Assembly: GCA_032716605.1 (NCBI GenBank)
Contig: CM064545.1
Coordinates: 8,330,141 to 8,394,140 of the forward strand
DNA from: Paralithodes platypus
Taxonomy: Eukaryota; Arthropoda; Malacostraca; Decapoda; Lithodidae
Length of the DNA stretch: 64,000 bases
Direction: 5' to 3'
A program made the translations under genes and the position numbers. Positions 41,541 to 53,479 of the stretch are shown piece after piece. Below the pieces are notes generated by a model. The model did no database searches. It had not been told where the DNA came from and was given only the letters and a program-made list of their open reading frames with translations. Every line of letters begins with the position of its first letter. The first letter of the stretch is position 1.

Positions 41541-44500
41541 AGAGGCACATTCGTGACAAATATCAAAACCACCAACCCAAATACCATAGGTAACAGAGAA
41601 TCCATATAATAATATAAAGTTTTATATTGTATACAAACTATATATATGAAAAATATAAAAGTAGGTAAGCAGTGCGTTACTTCGAAGAAGAGCTGCTTGG
41701 ACATGACGGGATCTTCACTTGAGATCTGTTGCATGTTTAATGAGAACATTCATGTACTCTCATAACTAGAACCTTAATCCTTTGGATCATGTTCTGGCCT
41801 TAAAGTTATTTGTACAATAAAAACTGTTTGTACATTCTGTTAATACTACATAGATGTAACTATGATAGATTTCTTAAAAATATAATTTGATGAAACTGTA
41901 AAACCAGTTCAAATCATTTCGCCGCTCGCAATTCGTGATTTTATCACAATCTCCGGCGAAGGGGTTCTGTACCCTTTGTTATAATTGACCGACTAGGTAC
42001 AAATGGTCAGATCTCACCTTGAGATTCGTACACAAAAGAAAAGAAAATTTATTAGCGAGTTGTAGACTCAGCTTGACTTATCACAGCTCGTGACTTCATC
42101 ATATCATCCGGCGGAGGGGTTCTAGGGTTCTTTGGGCTTACCGGCGCTCCCCCCCTCCCCCCCCACCCCCCCCTCCTTTTTCCTTGTAAGATCAACTCAA
42201 TGAGAAGCACATGGACTACTAGACCCGCTGCCTTAATACCACACAGGGCAGTTGCTGGCTTATCCAGAGCCATAGACAGGCATCGTGAAAGAACGGTTGG
42301 GAGCCCACAACTAAGTGCTAGCTATTCCGTCAAAGAAAGATTTTGCAAAAACTGAGAGACAAGCCCTCTAACTCGTGACTTTTGCCGAGTCCTTGAGTCG
42401 AGGTCAGGATATGCATATTCCAACCTTAGCGTTTCGTGTCAACCGGATAGGGATAACTAGGATTCCTGATTCCTTGCCCTTGGCGAAGCAACTAAGGAAC
42501 ATTACTGATTACCGGAAGTATATGTCTCTGTCTCTAATCTACTAAGAGAAGACATATCTTCCTGGATTGTTCATTCAGTTCTGGACAATTAGCAAAAAGA
42601 AAATTTACGTCGTTGCTTAAAATTGTCTCGTTTTGTGCTTGTGTCTGTTGCTTGCCTATGCCCCACCTGTCCAGCGGGTTTGCAGGTCTTGGTCTTCTAG
42701 TACCCCCCCCCCCTCCTTTTCTCTAACCCGTAAAACAACTTAACACTAAAGTACCATGCCTTCAGACCCATTGCCGTACTGGGCCACCAAATTGATATGG
42801 TCGAGCGAGAGAGAGAGAAAAAATAACCCGTGAGAGAACCAGGCTGCCCCAGCCGGAATAATTCCCTTAACTTGCCTTAGATCTGGTACCGGGTATACAC
42901 CCCGGTGGCTAGCTCAGTGTTTGTAAACACTGGGAGCCTGAAAAGTTAGGCAACCCCACGGTTCGTTAGTGGCCGTGAAGGTAGAGGAAAACGCCCCAAG
43001 GCCGATGGACATGTGTCGTTTGTTCCTGGAAAAAAACCAGGCTCGACGTTCCCCGATGGGATACCCATTCTGACTGGATACCCTTACACTGACGGGGCAT
43101 GGTGAAGTGTGAACACTCAACCCAAAATCCTGTTCCTTCATCTTTGGAAACGAGGACCCCAAAGAAGGGCGGCGTGTCAGATCGTTGCCACGTGATTCTG
43201 TAAATCCATGATTGAATTAGTTTGAATAGTAATATCGACAAACGGGAATGCGAGCGATTTTGGAGTTTCAGTTCGATCGGATTCCTCTATTTCTGTAACC
43301 ACCAAAGACTAGCCTGACTGTTAGAGGTAAAGCGAGGCTACAAAGGATCTTATCTCGGAATTTGTTAACACCGAGATAGTCAGCTACTGAGGAGCGAGCT
43401 ATCATCTGGCATCCAATGAGGGTCTTGCCCAAGGATCGACTAGTACCCGAAACCCGTGATAGGTACAACACTGTGGATGTCGGGAAAAAACTGGGGTGAA
43501 ACACCGAAGATACGTTTATACCTCCTTTTTAGGCGAACGCTGGGATGGAGTGCCAACTACGATGTCGGTCCCGCCGGATGTAGTTACATAAGGTGGGACA
43601 CTGTGAGCGTAGGGTAGCAACATAAGGTGTGACACTGTGGGCGTAGGGTAAGGCTGGGGGTGGAAGAGATACTGCCATTCCAACGCCTTAGGGCACGCCG
43701 GGAAAAGTAAACAGTCGATATCCAACTGCCAGAAGGCAGTCTACTAAAAGTTTTAAGGGGATGGGCGCCGGGACATAGTGAAACCCGGCGGACACCCACT
43801 GTGGATTTTTACCAAAACCAATTGTCCTCTATCACACTGGTGAGATAGAGACGGGTGGCGGATCAGCCCCGAGGGGTTGGCTAAGGCAGGTGTTAACTAT
43901 CAACCTCGAATTTCGTTAGGGTCCTTGACAAATTGCATGTATGAGCACCCCCAATCGAATGATTGGAATTTCTCTGCTGGTGCCTGGTAGCCCATATAGT
44001 CTGCCGGCGTCTCAAGACTGTACAGACAATTCCTTTAGACCTTAGATGAAGTGCCTCTCCGAGGAGCGGCACCAAACAACTTTCGAAGCCGGGGCTTAAT
44101 AAACCCCAATGAACGCCCGTTTCTGAAGTCTCGGTATTACACCTATCGTAGGCAGAGGATAAGAACGTGACAGACAACTGTGGTGCCGGTTCAGTCTTAG
44201 CTCAAAATAATTACATACTTGTTACAAGTGTTCCGTAATTACTAGCAGTAAAACGTTATTTTACCCTCAAAAGTCTACTTCTGGGACGTCTAACTGTCCG
44301 GTTATCATGGGCAACGAAACCCGACCAGTAAGTGTACTTGAGGTATAGCAACTTTTAGTTGTGCCTCTTTGAAGAGCCAAACGGCGAGTAACTTCGTTCT
44401 TGCGATTTTGTGTGATCTTAAGCAAAGGAGAAAACGAATGCTAAAGCACTGAAGTGTTAGAAATCATGGGACATGCAAAAAAGGCTTCTGTCAGGCCGGA

Positions 44501-45184
44501 AACGTTTGCCACTACGTGAGGGATACGTAAACATGATCTGAGTCCTCTAATTGTCTTTGTACATATGCTAGGAACAGAATGAATCCGGTGAGATTGAGCT
44601 ACGCCCTGGTGCAGTGGACCAGTAACCCACTACGGCACGAGGAGTCTTGTACTCGGTAGTCGGAGTCCACCTTGAAGGGACGTTACTGCTTTCCACTACT
44701 TGTGCTAGTCTGGTGACACAGCCGAGGGAGCATCGGTATACAACAGGGTGCGCACGGCGGAATGAACATGTCTAAGGACATTCTACTCCTATTGGATCAT
44801 GGACCGAAATACCGTTTTGGAGCGTGAGATTGAGTCCAGAACAATCCGGACAAAATATCTCAACTGAGGTGATTCCTACGGATAAATTCACAGATTTAGA
44901 GAGGGGGGGGCTTGTTAAGTTTTGTGACTTCTTCTGTACTAGGGAGACAGTCAGTGTTAAACTCTACTAGGTTACAATCCTTCTGACCGGAATCCTGACT
45001 TGAAAGATTCGATGGTAAGATTGGGGCAAACGACCCGTGACTGTTATTATGTTGGGAAGGCAGACAGCATCCGATAGCACTGGGCTACACATAGTCTGAC
45101 CAAGGGTATAAAACTATATCCCCTGGGTAGATATCAATTGCGCCAGCTAATCATCTATCCCCGGGGGGCAAGCCCTATGCAGTG
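41541..45184. other. Unclassified non-coding interior, left part
   Basis: GC-balanced DNA, unlike the AT-rich surroundings, with no frame that I can identify (longest about 94 codons). A ~155-bp-spaced repeat of CCGGCG-AGGGGTTCT occurs at 41953 and 42108, a 34-bp doublet (CATAAGGTG-GACACTGTG) at 43585-43650, and C or G tracts at 42149-42173, 42703-42713 and 44903-44910. Confidence 0.6.
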
Positions 45185-45397
45185 TTAACCCTTCCAGCCC
45201 GGGTGTCCTTTTAAAAGGACAGCGCGGCAGATGGGCCGGTACCCGGGTGTCCTTTTAAAATCCCTGTGCTTGAAAGCGTGCTTTGAAAAGCGCACGGCCA
45301 AAAATTTACTTTGTAGGGGCGATCGCAGCGCCACCAAGCCTCAACTACTACCGTTATCAGTACCAACGTGGCCGCCATAGTGAGTTATAGTGAAATC

Positions 45398-48041
45398 ATG
45401 ATTTCCGACGCGTCCGATTCTGTGCAACCTCCCGCGCGCCCCACTGCTACCCCACTCGCAACTTCAACGCCTGTTGCAACCAAGAAGAAAGCTCAACGAA
45501 AGAAAGTGAAAAGTTTGTTGAGTGATAGTGCTATACAGCGAGAACTTTTTGACCTTGAATTGAGCAGTGGCGAAAGCTTGGTGGACAAAGAACAATTTAT
45601 AAGTGCAAGCGAAGATGACGATTTCGTTGGTTTTGGAGACGACGACAATGTGGATTTATTTGAGAGGGGAGACAGTAGTGATGATCCTGATGTGGAAGTG
45701 TTTCAGGAAGGTACTATTGAACTTCCAAGTTTGCTAGAACCTAGGCCTACCCCCTCGCCTAGCCCTAGCCCGAGCCCAGGACCTTCCCCTTTGCCTGCCC
45801 GTACGCCCTTGAAAGTGGGCAAATACTTTTACAAACAATCTTTAGTGAAAAGTGAAGCCAAGAAAGCACACAGGGCAGCAGAAAAAGCTAGGGAAGGCGA
45901 AGATAGTGATAGTGACCCCGACCCTGGGCTAGCAACCACCCGCATTCCTTTGTCCCGACGCCTTGACCCGGGACGCCGCGCGGGTCACCCACAGCCCTCG
46001 GCTTCATTTCTCCCTCAGGATGTGCAAAGGGCCTCTCCAAGTGGTACTAGTGGGGCGGCATTGTCCTCCCACAGTGTGCCACCATGGGCCCCGCATCATA
46101 GAGCATTATTTGCTGCGAAGAAGCCCTCGGCTCGCCACAAAAGGAGCCCAACTCCCGAGGCTGAGGCTCCCATTGTTGAACCTCCCGTAGCCTCCCGCGC
46201 CCCACGCCGCCGACACCCGGTCACTTCTTCACCCGAATTGTCTCCTGGAGGATGCTGACGACCCCAACATTGCCCCAGATGACCTGACGTCGCCTGAGGA
46301 GGAGGAGGAGGATGACGAAGAGGATGTGGAAGAGGAGCAAGTCCCGACAAAACGGGTTAGAGGGCGAGGTCGTGGACGTGGACGTGGTCAGCTTGCCGAC
46401 GCCGATGCCCCTGGGCCTGCGCGTGGGCGTGGGCATGCAGGGCATCCGCGTGGCCAAGGGCGTGTGCCAGGGCGTCCAGGGCGTGTGCCTGCTGCAGCTG
46501 CACGTGCTCGAGCATCCGACCTGTTTGTGTGGACAGATGGGGCTGATTTTGAGCCAGATAGTCCTGCCTTTGACGAGGTACAGATGGGTTCCGGGGTGTC
46601 ACCAGCATTTCCCTGTGGCCCAAATGCTACCCCCAGTGAACTTTTCTGTGGCTTCTATGACAATGAAGTCATGGAATACCTCGTCGAGGAGACAAACAAC
46701 CATCATGACATCTGTGCCAACTTTCTTGGGAGGAAGACCAGTGCCAAGATGGTGGCATGGAGAGCTGTCACTGTGGCAGAGCTATATGTGTTCTTGGCAC
46801 TCACAATGCTGACGACACATATAGAGAAGCACGTTCTGGCCGACTACTGCATCACTGGCGACCTCATAACGACTCAAGCATTTGGCAAGTACATGTCCAG
46901 GGACAGGTACTTTGACATCCTCTCCTATCTCCACCTGACCAACAACATGCATGTCCACCTTACCGACACATTATGGAAGATCAGGAAGCTGTATGACATG
47001 ATACGTCATCGGTTCACCACCTACCTGATTCCTTTCCAGAAGATGTGCATCGACGAGTCTCTGGTCCTGTTCCGTGGTAGGCTGCACTTCCGACAGTATA
47101 TCCAGTCCAAGAGACACCGCTTCAGCATCAAGCTCTTCGTCCTCTGCGACTGCAAGACGGGGTATGTGCTGGACTTTGTGGTCTACAGCGGCAGGGGTGG
47201 AGAAATTGAGACTGAGCCCCTCATTGGTTTTGGCGGCGCTGTAGTAAAGAAGATGATGGAGAGGCACTTCCATAACAACCACATCCTCTACACAGATAAC
47301 TACTACACGTCGCCTATCCTGACCAAGTACCTCCATGACCGCAAGACCGGAACTATCGGCACAGTCAAGGCGAAGAGGAAGGGCATGCCAGGCTACCCAA
47401 CGAAGACAAAGAAGACGGACATCTTCCACAAGAAGAGTGGCCCCATCCTCTCCATCCACTGGCATGACCAGCGGAAGGTCAACCTCCTCACCACAGGGAA
47501 GGTGGACCGAAGAACCAAAAACCCCGTCCAGAAACCAGCTGCTGTCCTGGACTATAACCTCAACATGCGCCTCGTCGACAAGTCCGACATGCAGATGGGG
47601 GTCATCGACTGCCTGCGAACATCTTGCAGGTGGTATAAGAAGTTTGTTCTGCATACGGTAGATATGTCGGTCCTCAATGCCTACAACATCTACCGTCTGA
47701 GGACTCCAAGAGCCCCAAAGTACAAGTCCCTGCGGAAGTTCCACAAGCAGGTGATACATGAGCTCCTGGCTAAGCATGCGGAACCTGGGAGACCACTACA
47801 AGGACCATGCCAGCTTGACAGAACGGTGTGTGCCGACTTCTTCAGGTAGCACCAGCTCATCCCCCTTCCTTTCAAAGCACCCGGTAGTCGGGTTAGAAGC
47901 CAGCAGAGGTGCCATGTCTGCAGCCACACAACTCGCAGACCCCACAAAGTAAAAAAAAACACATGGAAATGCCTCGAGTGTGAAGTGGCACTGTGTGCTG
48001 GACGGTGCTTCAATGACTTTCACACTCTCCAACAATATTAA
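45398..48041 (+). pseudogene. piggyBac transposase, one frameshift and one stop
   Basis: Starts at ATG 45398 (MISDASDSVQ). It is preceded by an in-frame GTG but no earlier ATG. The acidic N-terminus runs to a one-base shift near 46240 (a stop at 46258 in the first frame; EDADDPNIAPDD continues in the other). The catalytic part has the first Asp in CIDESLVLF (47046), the second in LYTDNYYTSP (about 47290) and the third in RLVDKSD (about 47572). An in-frame TAG at 47847-47849 cuts off the C-terminal cysteine domain, which continues in frame as CHVCSHTTRRPHK, CLECEVALCAGRC and FNDFHTLQQY to TAA at 48039-48041. All three catalytic residues survive, but the gene is broken twice. Confidence 0.92.
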
Positions 48042-48049
48042 AGTGCCCG

Positions 48050-48460
48050 TGACAATAACAGTGAAAGTGACACTCTAAAATGTAGGCTAAGAATAATATA
48101 AAATAATAAATAAAAGTGAAAGAGACACAAATAAGTAATAATAAGTGCCCTCATAACAATATGAACAAGTGAAAGTGACACTATATATATTATTAGCTTA
48201 CCTTACAATACATAAAAGTGAAAATGACACTATCAATTATCATAGTCCAGTGAAAGTGACACTATAATAATAATAAACTAAGTATAAGTGAAAGAGACAC
48301 ACATTAGTCATAATAAGTGACTTCATAACAATATGAACAAGTGAAAGTGACACTATATATATTATTAGCTTACCTAACAATACATAAAAGTGAAAATGAC
48401 ACCATCAACTATCAAAGTCCAGTGAAAGTGACACTATAATCATAATAATAATAATAATAA
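48050..48460. repeat. Subterminal repeats downstream of piggyBac 2 transposase
   Basis: GTGAAAGTGACACTAT recurs about ten times with variants. A larger unit of about 176 bases (AACAATATGAACAAGTGAAA ... CATAAAAGTGAAAATGACAC) is present twice, from about 48114 and 48290. Confidence 0.93.
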
Positions 48461-48893
48461 AATGAAGTAATAAGTGACAGACACAAATAACTTCATGAAA
48501 ATAACTTTATTGAGTGAAAATAACATAATAACTATAATAAATTGCATAATAAACAATAAAACACTATCAAATCGCTTCCCGGCATAATTGCGGGGGGAGC
48601 GACGAGTGGAGCTGGGCGTCGTAGCCGGGGCCGCGGTTGAGTGTTCGGACGCGCCGAGGTAAATACGCGGCAAAAGTTACCTCCACTTCCATCACTATAA
48701 CTCCGGAACCAGTTAAGCTAGAGAGCTCTAGCCGCTACGCGGCAAGGTAAGGCGCACATTTTGGTATTCCTTTCATTAATGTAGGTAATATATTAAGCGA
48801 GATTAGCCTTAGTTTACTTTTGTTGATTTTCAGCCAGATCGCCCGGATACGAGCTCCGTCATTTAGAAAGGCAGCCCGGGTCGGAAGGGTTAA

Positions 48894-51800
48894 TCTTTGT
48901 AGTACTGGCTCAATTAGTCCCGACTGGCATTTGTACTATACCGGTGAGTGAGCTGGGAAACATACCAGCGGCACCTCCCTGATCGCCCATCCGGCGGGGA
49001 TCACAGGATTGATTCCGTCCTGCATCAACTCTGTAATATGAATCCGAAAAACCAGCCTTTAAGCGAAAATTCCTCGGATTATCTTTCTCGTTCTCGTGAC
49101 ATTTCGTACCGCGATCTGCAGCATATGTAGGTAATTATGGGAAGACATCTTGGTTTAGGAAAATCTGGTTAATGCTCCAGATGATCGTTTGAACTCATTA
49201 CCGAAAACGGGTCGATATTCGAAACCCGGGAACCGAGGCGACGTAGATCGCCTATTAGTATGTGGTGCTCTGGCTGGGATATGGTGAACCCCGGCGGGCC
49301 ATATCCCTAGAGTTTATTGTGAACTACCCACCACCATAAACGAGTGTGAGTTTTCCAAAGAAACGTATCTATGTCACTTTCCTTGACCCATACCTTTCCT
49401 CAGGGAAAGGGAAGGAACTGAAGCTAGAAGTCACTGGGTTACTAAACCTGTGCCCGTGACTTAATTCTGAAGTCTGCCTTCACCAATGGTGCCTAAAGTC
49501 CGAGAAGCTAGACAAGACTTGACACTAGACCCTGCCGTCAGAAGCTGACATGGGGTACGAAAAAACAACTAATGTGTTTGACACATCTCCCACTACCGGC
49601 GAAGAACAGCATCTATTTAAGCCAAATTTTGACTTCTGATTGCTGTCCTGGTTCTTCAAAACCTGGCTGTCCGCCGCGACGGATCTAACTGGGATTATCC
49701 AATCCGAGTTGTTACCGTAAACGTAGTGTCGAGGGCGTGCGAGGTAGTGAACCTGAAACTTTCTAGTGTGTAGAACTTATCCCCTATAGGTGACGAACAG
49801 CGTCTATTTTAAACTAAAGAGTTTGAATTCCGGTTGCTGTGCCGGGTCTTCAAAGCCCGGTTGTCTGCCGAGAAGGATCTAACAGGGATTATCCAATCCG
49901 AGTTGTTACCGTAAACGTAGTGTCGGGGGAAACTAAAGAGTTTGAATTCCGATTGTTGTGCCGGGTCTTCAAAGCCCAGTTGTCTGCCGAGAAGGATCTA
50001 ACAGGGATTATCCAATACGAGTTGTTACCGTAAACGTAGTGTCGGGGGCGTGCGAGGTAGTGAACCTGAAACTTACCCGTTTGTAGCACTTAGCTTTGAA
50101 AACGTTCAGGTACCTGTGTAAAGAATACCACCTGTAGATACAAAGAAATTGGTGTCTCCGAAGATTCTCGCTATTTGTTCCACATAATGAAAACCCAAAT
50201 CGGACCTTTGCCTGTAAGATTTATGTCCCAAATGTACAGCCGTACACATCCTATTTCATACAAGTTATATGTACTATCCTATAGTTGTAGCTATGACAGA
50301 TATGTAAAATTACGATAAACTGTTGAGCCATCTCACCGGCTTTACTAAGGATAAACAAGGCAAGCCGTCTTCCCGGCTTGGTGTCAGTTGGGGAATTTTG
50401 AGCCGTTTCTCCGGCGTATCTTACAATAAAAGTTTTGAGCCATCTAACTGGCTTGAATAACTGTTCCTCTTTGAGGAAGGGCACCATAACTTTATCGGTC
50501 AATGAATGAGATACTAGTTGAACCACCCTTACTTTAGACCTAGCTTAGAGGCCTGACTCAATCTCCCCAGCTCCTGCCCGGCGGAGCCCGGGAAAAAACT
50601 CCGGCACCTTTGGGGCAAAAACCGGGGGGAGAGGTCGTGAAAACCAACTTACCCTTTTTGTGCGACATTGGCTCTATACTGTCGTTTGGGAGAGCGCGGG
50701 TCCTGGTCGGAAGCTGTCCGACCTGCCTCCGGGGTATCAATCTAGACAGAGTCTGGCGATGCCGGGTGGATTCTGTGTATTGGGTGGGGGGGGGGGTTCG
50801 GGTTTACCTCAATGGAATCCCGGTCACTTCTAAGAGCTAATTACTCAACTACGTGCTGAGTATTGGATGACTAGAAAAGCGATGAATGTGACCCTGGGGA
50901 ATTCTTATTGAATAGGTAGAGCAGAGAGAGTTGCAACTGGTTTGCGACCTCGAATGCCACTCTTGTGGCCTAGGAGATCACTTTCGTTATATATCGATCA
51001 AGGCCGTTAGGCCCGGATGATCTAGAAAAGAAACTCATCCATTCCGTATAAAGATCTAAGCCCATCGGGCATTTCTGGGAAGTCCAGAGAAACCGAGACC
51101 TATCTATGCACATATAATAGTGTACAATTATCGGAACTAGAGAAAACAGGTAGGAATGGCATAAAAAGTGAAAGCATGCAAGAGGGAACTGAACCCCCCC
51201 CCCCCCCTGGGAACGGTTTCGTCCTTTGTCGTGCTGCTCCCGGTGTGAAGAGATCTGGAAATAGAATTTCCAGGAATCAATGCTCATAAGGATAACCTGA
51301 GAGGTGTTAATACATCCTACCTCATGTCCGCCGAAAAATTAGTTATAGGCACTGCTACTCTAACCTTCCGCTGGACCCGACAGAAAAACCAGGGGTTTTT
51401 CTTTTCATATATACATATGAACTGCTTACCTGTGACAAAACGCCACTGGCCCAATCGACCTTCAGCATTTTCCTATCATTGCCTATTTGCACTAGATAGA
51501 TAGTTACTAAGCTTTTATGAATCAAGCCATAGTTAAGCCCACTCGACTGTTACGCCGGGCGATAGAAGTTACTGAACGAGGTTAGCGGTCAGGGCGAGTT
51601 CACTCGGCGGGCCGAGTTGACTACCTTAAGAATCTTGCAAATCCGCTGGAAGGTTCGTGGTTCAGTACACCACGCCGGGACATTTGGTTGGTTTCTTATC
51701 GTCTGAGACGAGAAAATGCCGGCTCTGCTGAGAAAGCCGCCGGAAAAATGAACCAAAATTTTCAGAGGTTAGGACTTAACTGGGAAAGTCAAAACCACTG

Positions 51801-52421
51801 AAAACCCCACCGCATAAGAGGGACGTCTCCCCCCAAAAAAAAACTGAAGCATGAAAGCACACATGCCAAACACAAATATATATCGGGGCTAATATTAGGC
51901 TTACACATATAGAGCTTAAATTTAAAAATCATAAATAACTCCTAGCCTATGTTGGAGACCCCTACTAAGGCTGACCATGAGGTAACGACGAAACATCAAA
52001 GTGGCAGCAACTCGACGCTCCGAAGAACCAGCAGCAGCATCACGTGGAGAAGAGGCCCGCAATAGGGGCCCAAGCGCAGATACGGACTCCAGAAGATTCC
52101 ACACCACGTGCGGCAACCCTTGAACTAGAGCATCTGCAAAAATAACTATGCAACTGCCTCATAGTGACGGCCTGAAGCATAAACTCGTGGAATGGTAGCC
52201 TCCTAAATAACTATCAGAGAGCTAAGGCGCAAAAATAAAACACAATTATCAAACCTGGCACGAGGGTCCTGGGACACGTTGGCGCCTGTTACAATAGTAC
52301 CCTAATTTACACAACTCCTGCGGGCGTACCAATGGGGCAGCGACTCACTAGAATCAATCGAACGACGAATGAAGCAGGAGCACAGAGCGACCCGCCCTCA
52401 CAGTACGGCCGTGGGAGGAGG
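48894..52421. other. Unclassified non-coding interior, right part
   Basis: Same composition as 41.5-45.2 kb. It holds a tandem block (49587-50096), three short TTGAGCC-CCGGC units (about 50323, 50397, 50436), G and C tracts (50786-50796, 51193-51207) and a small perfect hairpin AGAAAAACC/GGTTTTTCT at about 51382. No protein is recognised. Confidence 0.6.
49587..50096. repeat. Tandem repeat, three units of ~143-198 bp
   Basis: Units from about 49587, 49785 and 49928 share CAAAGCCCGGTTGTCTGCCG, GATTATCCAATCCGAGTTGT and TACCGTAAACGTAGTGTCG. The first and third also share GCGAGGTAGTGAACCTGAAA. The middle unit lacks that tail. Confidence 0.95.
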
Positions 52422-52715
52422 AAGGATGTATGGATGCTAGGGGGCCAGCGTCAGGAATCCACACGCACGAAATCCACGCATTTGGGAAGCTTGAGTATAG
52501 CAATTATGAAGTTAATTTTTATTTTTTTAGTTTTTACAAGTTTTTTTCGTAGAGTACCCAATCATAAAGCTGATTCCATAAGAGAATACGCGTTGCACTT
52601 ATGAAGTTGTACTCCCTGTCCTCTTGCGCGGTAGATTCAAAACTGGCGATGCAGCGTTTGATGGGAGACTATTATACTAATAGACATATCGTCAATGATG
52701 GAGGGGCCACTATTA
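52422..52715. repeat. Right inverted repeat of the 11.66-kb segment
   Basis: Reverse complement of 41060-41355. It ends GGAGGGGCCACTATTA next to AATATT. Confidence 0.85.
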
Positions 52716-53470
52716 AATATTCGTTAAAGCCAAACATCAGCATCAAATAGAAGAGGTACAGCAGCGCCTCAAGGAAGCCTCTGGTGTTAATTTCACCACA
52801 GAACAGAGTGAGGTCGAATCCCCCTCATTATTAGATGTGTTTGTCTAGCAGAGAGAAGGAAACTTTCATACTTATGTATACGTAAAAGCATCTAACCCTG
52901 GACCTTGCCTTCATGGTCTGAGTGAATGCCCCCAAAGGTATAATGATTCTACCATTAGTGCATACATAAGAAGAAGAATCAGCCACTGTAATGAAAGGCA
53001 GGCAGTACCACACAACTGGAAAGAGCCTCTCAGATCCTAATAAACAATATTTTTTCAAATAAGGATATCGAGAGAGTCGCTAAGAAAATCATAGACAAAT
53101 GGTACAATAATGGAGATTTTTCTAATAACCTAGACTCCACTGCCGAAAATGTTATTCATATTTACTATAAATCCTTCTTCTCAATGGTCTATAAAGAAGA
53201 TGAAAGGATCATGCGACAGATCATCAAAAAGAACATCCAACATACTGGAGCTAACACCAAAATCAACCTAATTATTTACTAGCAGAACAAGAAGACCTCT
53301 AATCTCCTACTGAAGAATAATACCAGGCAGACCGACAATGATCTTCAATAATCTCATGTCATTAATAGGTACACCTGTAAACTTGGGGACTGTGCAACCC
53401 AACCTTCTACATATAATGGTAAATATCTTTACTTTATATTCACACCTTCCTTTATACAAGTCCCAGCACT
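52716..53470 (+). pseudogene. Penelope-like RT C-terminal and linker remnant
   Basis: The plus strand reads IEEVQQRLKEASGVNFT, SLLDVFV, FHTYVYVKASNPGPCL, LSECPQRYNDSTISAYIRRR, then after shifts IYYKSFFSMVYKEDERIMRQ, NKKTSNLLLKNNTRQTDN and YTCKLGDC. These follow YIDD in PLEs and lead toward the GIY-YIG domain, which is eroded. It probably continues the 40868-41059 fragment across the inserted segment. Confidence 0.8.
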
Positions 53471-53479
53471 CTAGGGAAC

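Larger units (their letters stand above)
45189..48889. mobile_element. Full-length piggyBac element 2
   Basis: TTAA at 45185-45188 and 48890-48893. The ends CCCTTCCAGCCCGGG and (reversed) CCCTTCCGACCCGGG differ at two positions. The left subterminal region has a perfect palindrome GTCCTTTTAAAAGGAC (45205-45220) and a direct repeat of CCCGGGTGTCCTTTTAAAA. The element is 3701 bp, inserted in the 11.66-kb segment, and is therefore younger than it. Confidence 0.95.
41060..52715. mobile_element. 11.66-kb segment with ~295-bp inverted repeats, in a PLE
   Basis: The left arm 41060-41355 and right arm 52422-52715 are reverse complements (shared AATCATTGACGATATG-type ends, CCAGTTTTGAATCTACCGCG, GGCCCCCTAGC). 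AATATT occurs immediately outside both arms (41054-41059, 52716-52721), as a 6-bp target duplication would. PLE coding motifs lie on the same strand on either side. The interior has no transposase of its own that I can recognise, only a later piggyBac. It could be a large non-autonomous DNA transposon, or a rearrangement between two PLE-linked repeats. Confidence 0.55.

Noticed and set aside
42890..42980. GGTGGCTAGCTCAG plus GGTTCG as a tRNA or SINE head
   Set aside because: Box B match is too weak and no arms pair.
46971..47777. Minus-strand 268-codon frame
   Set aside because: Antisense shadow of the piggyBac catalytic region, whose plus-strand motifs are unmistakable.
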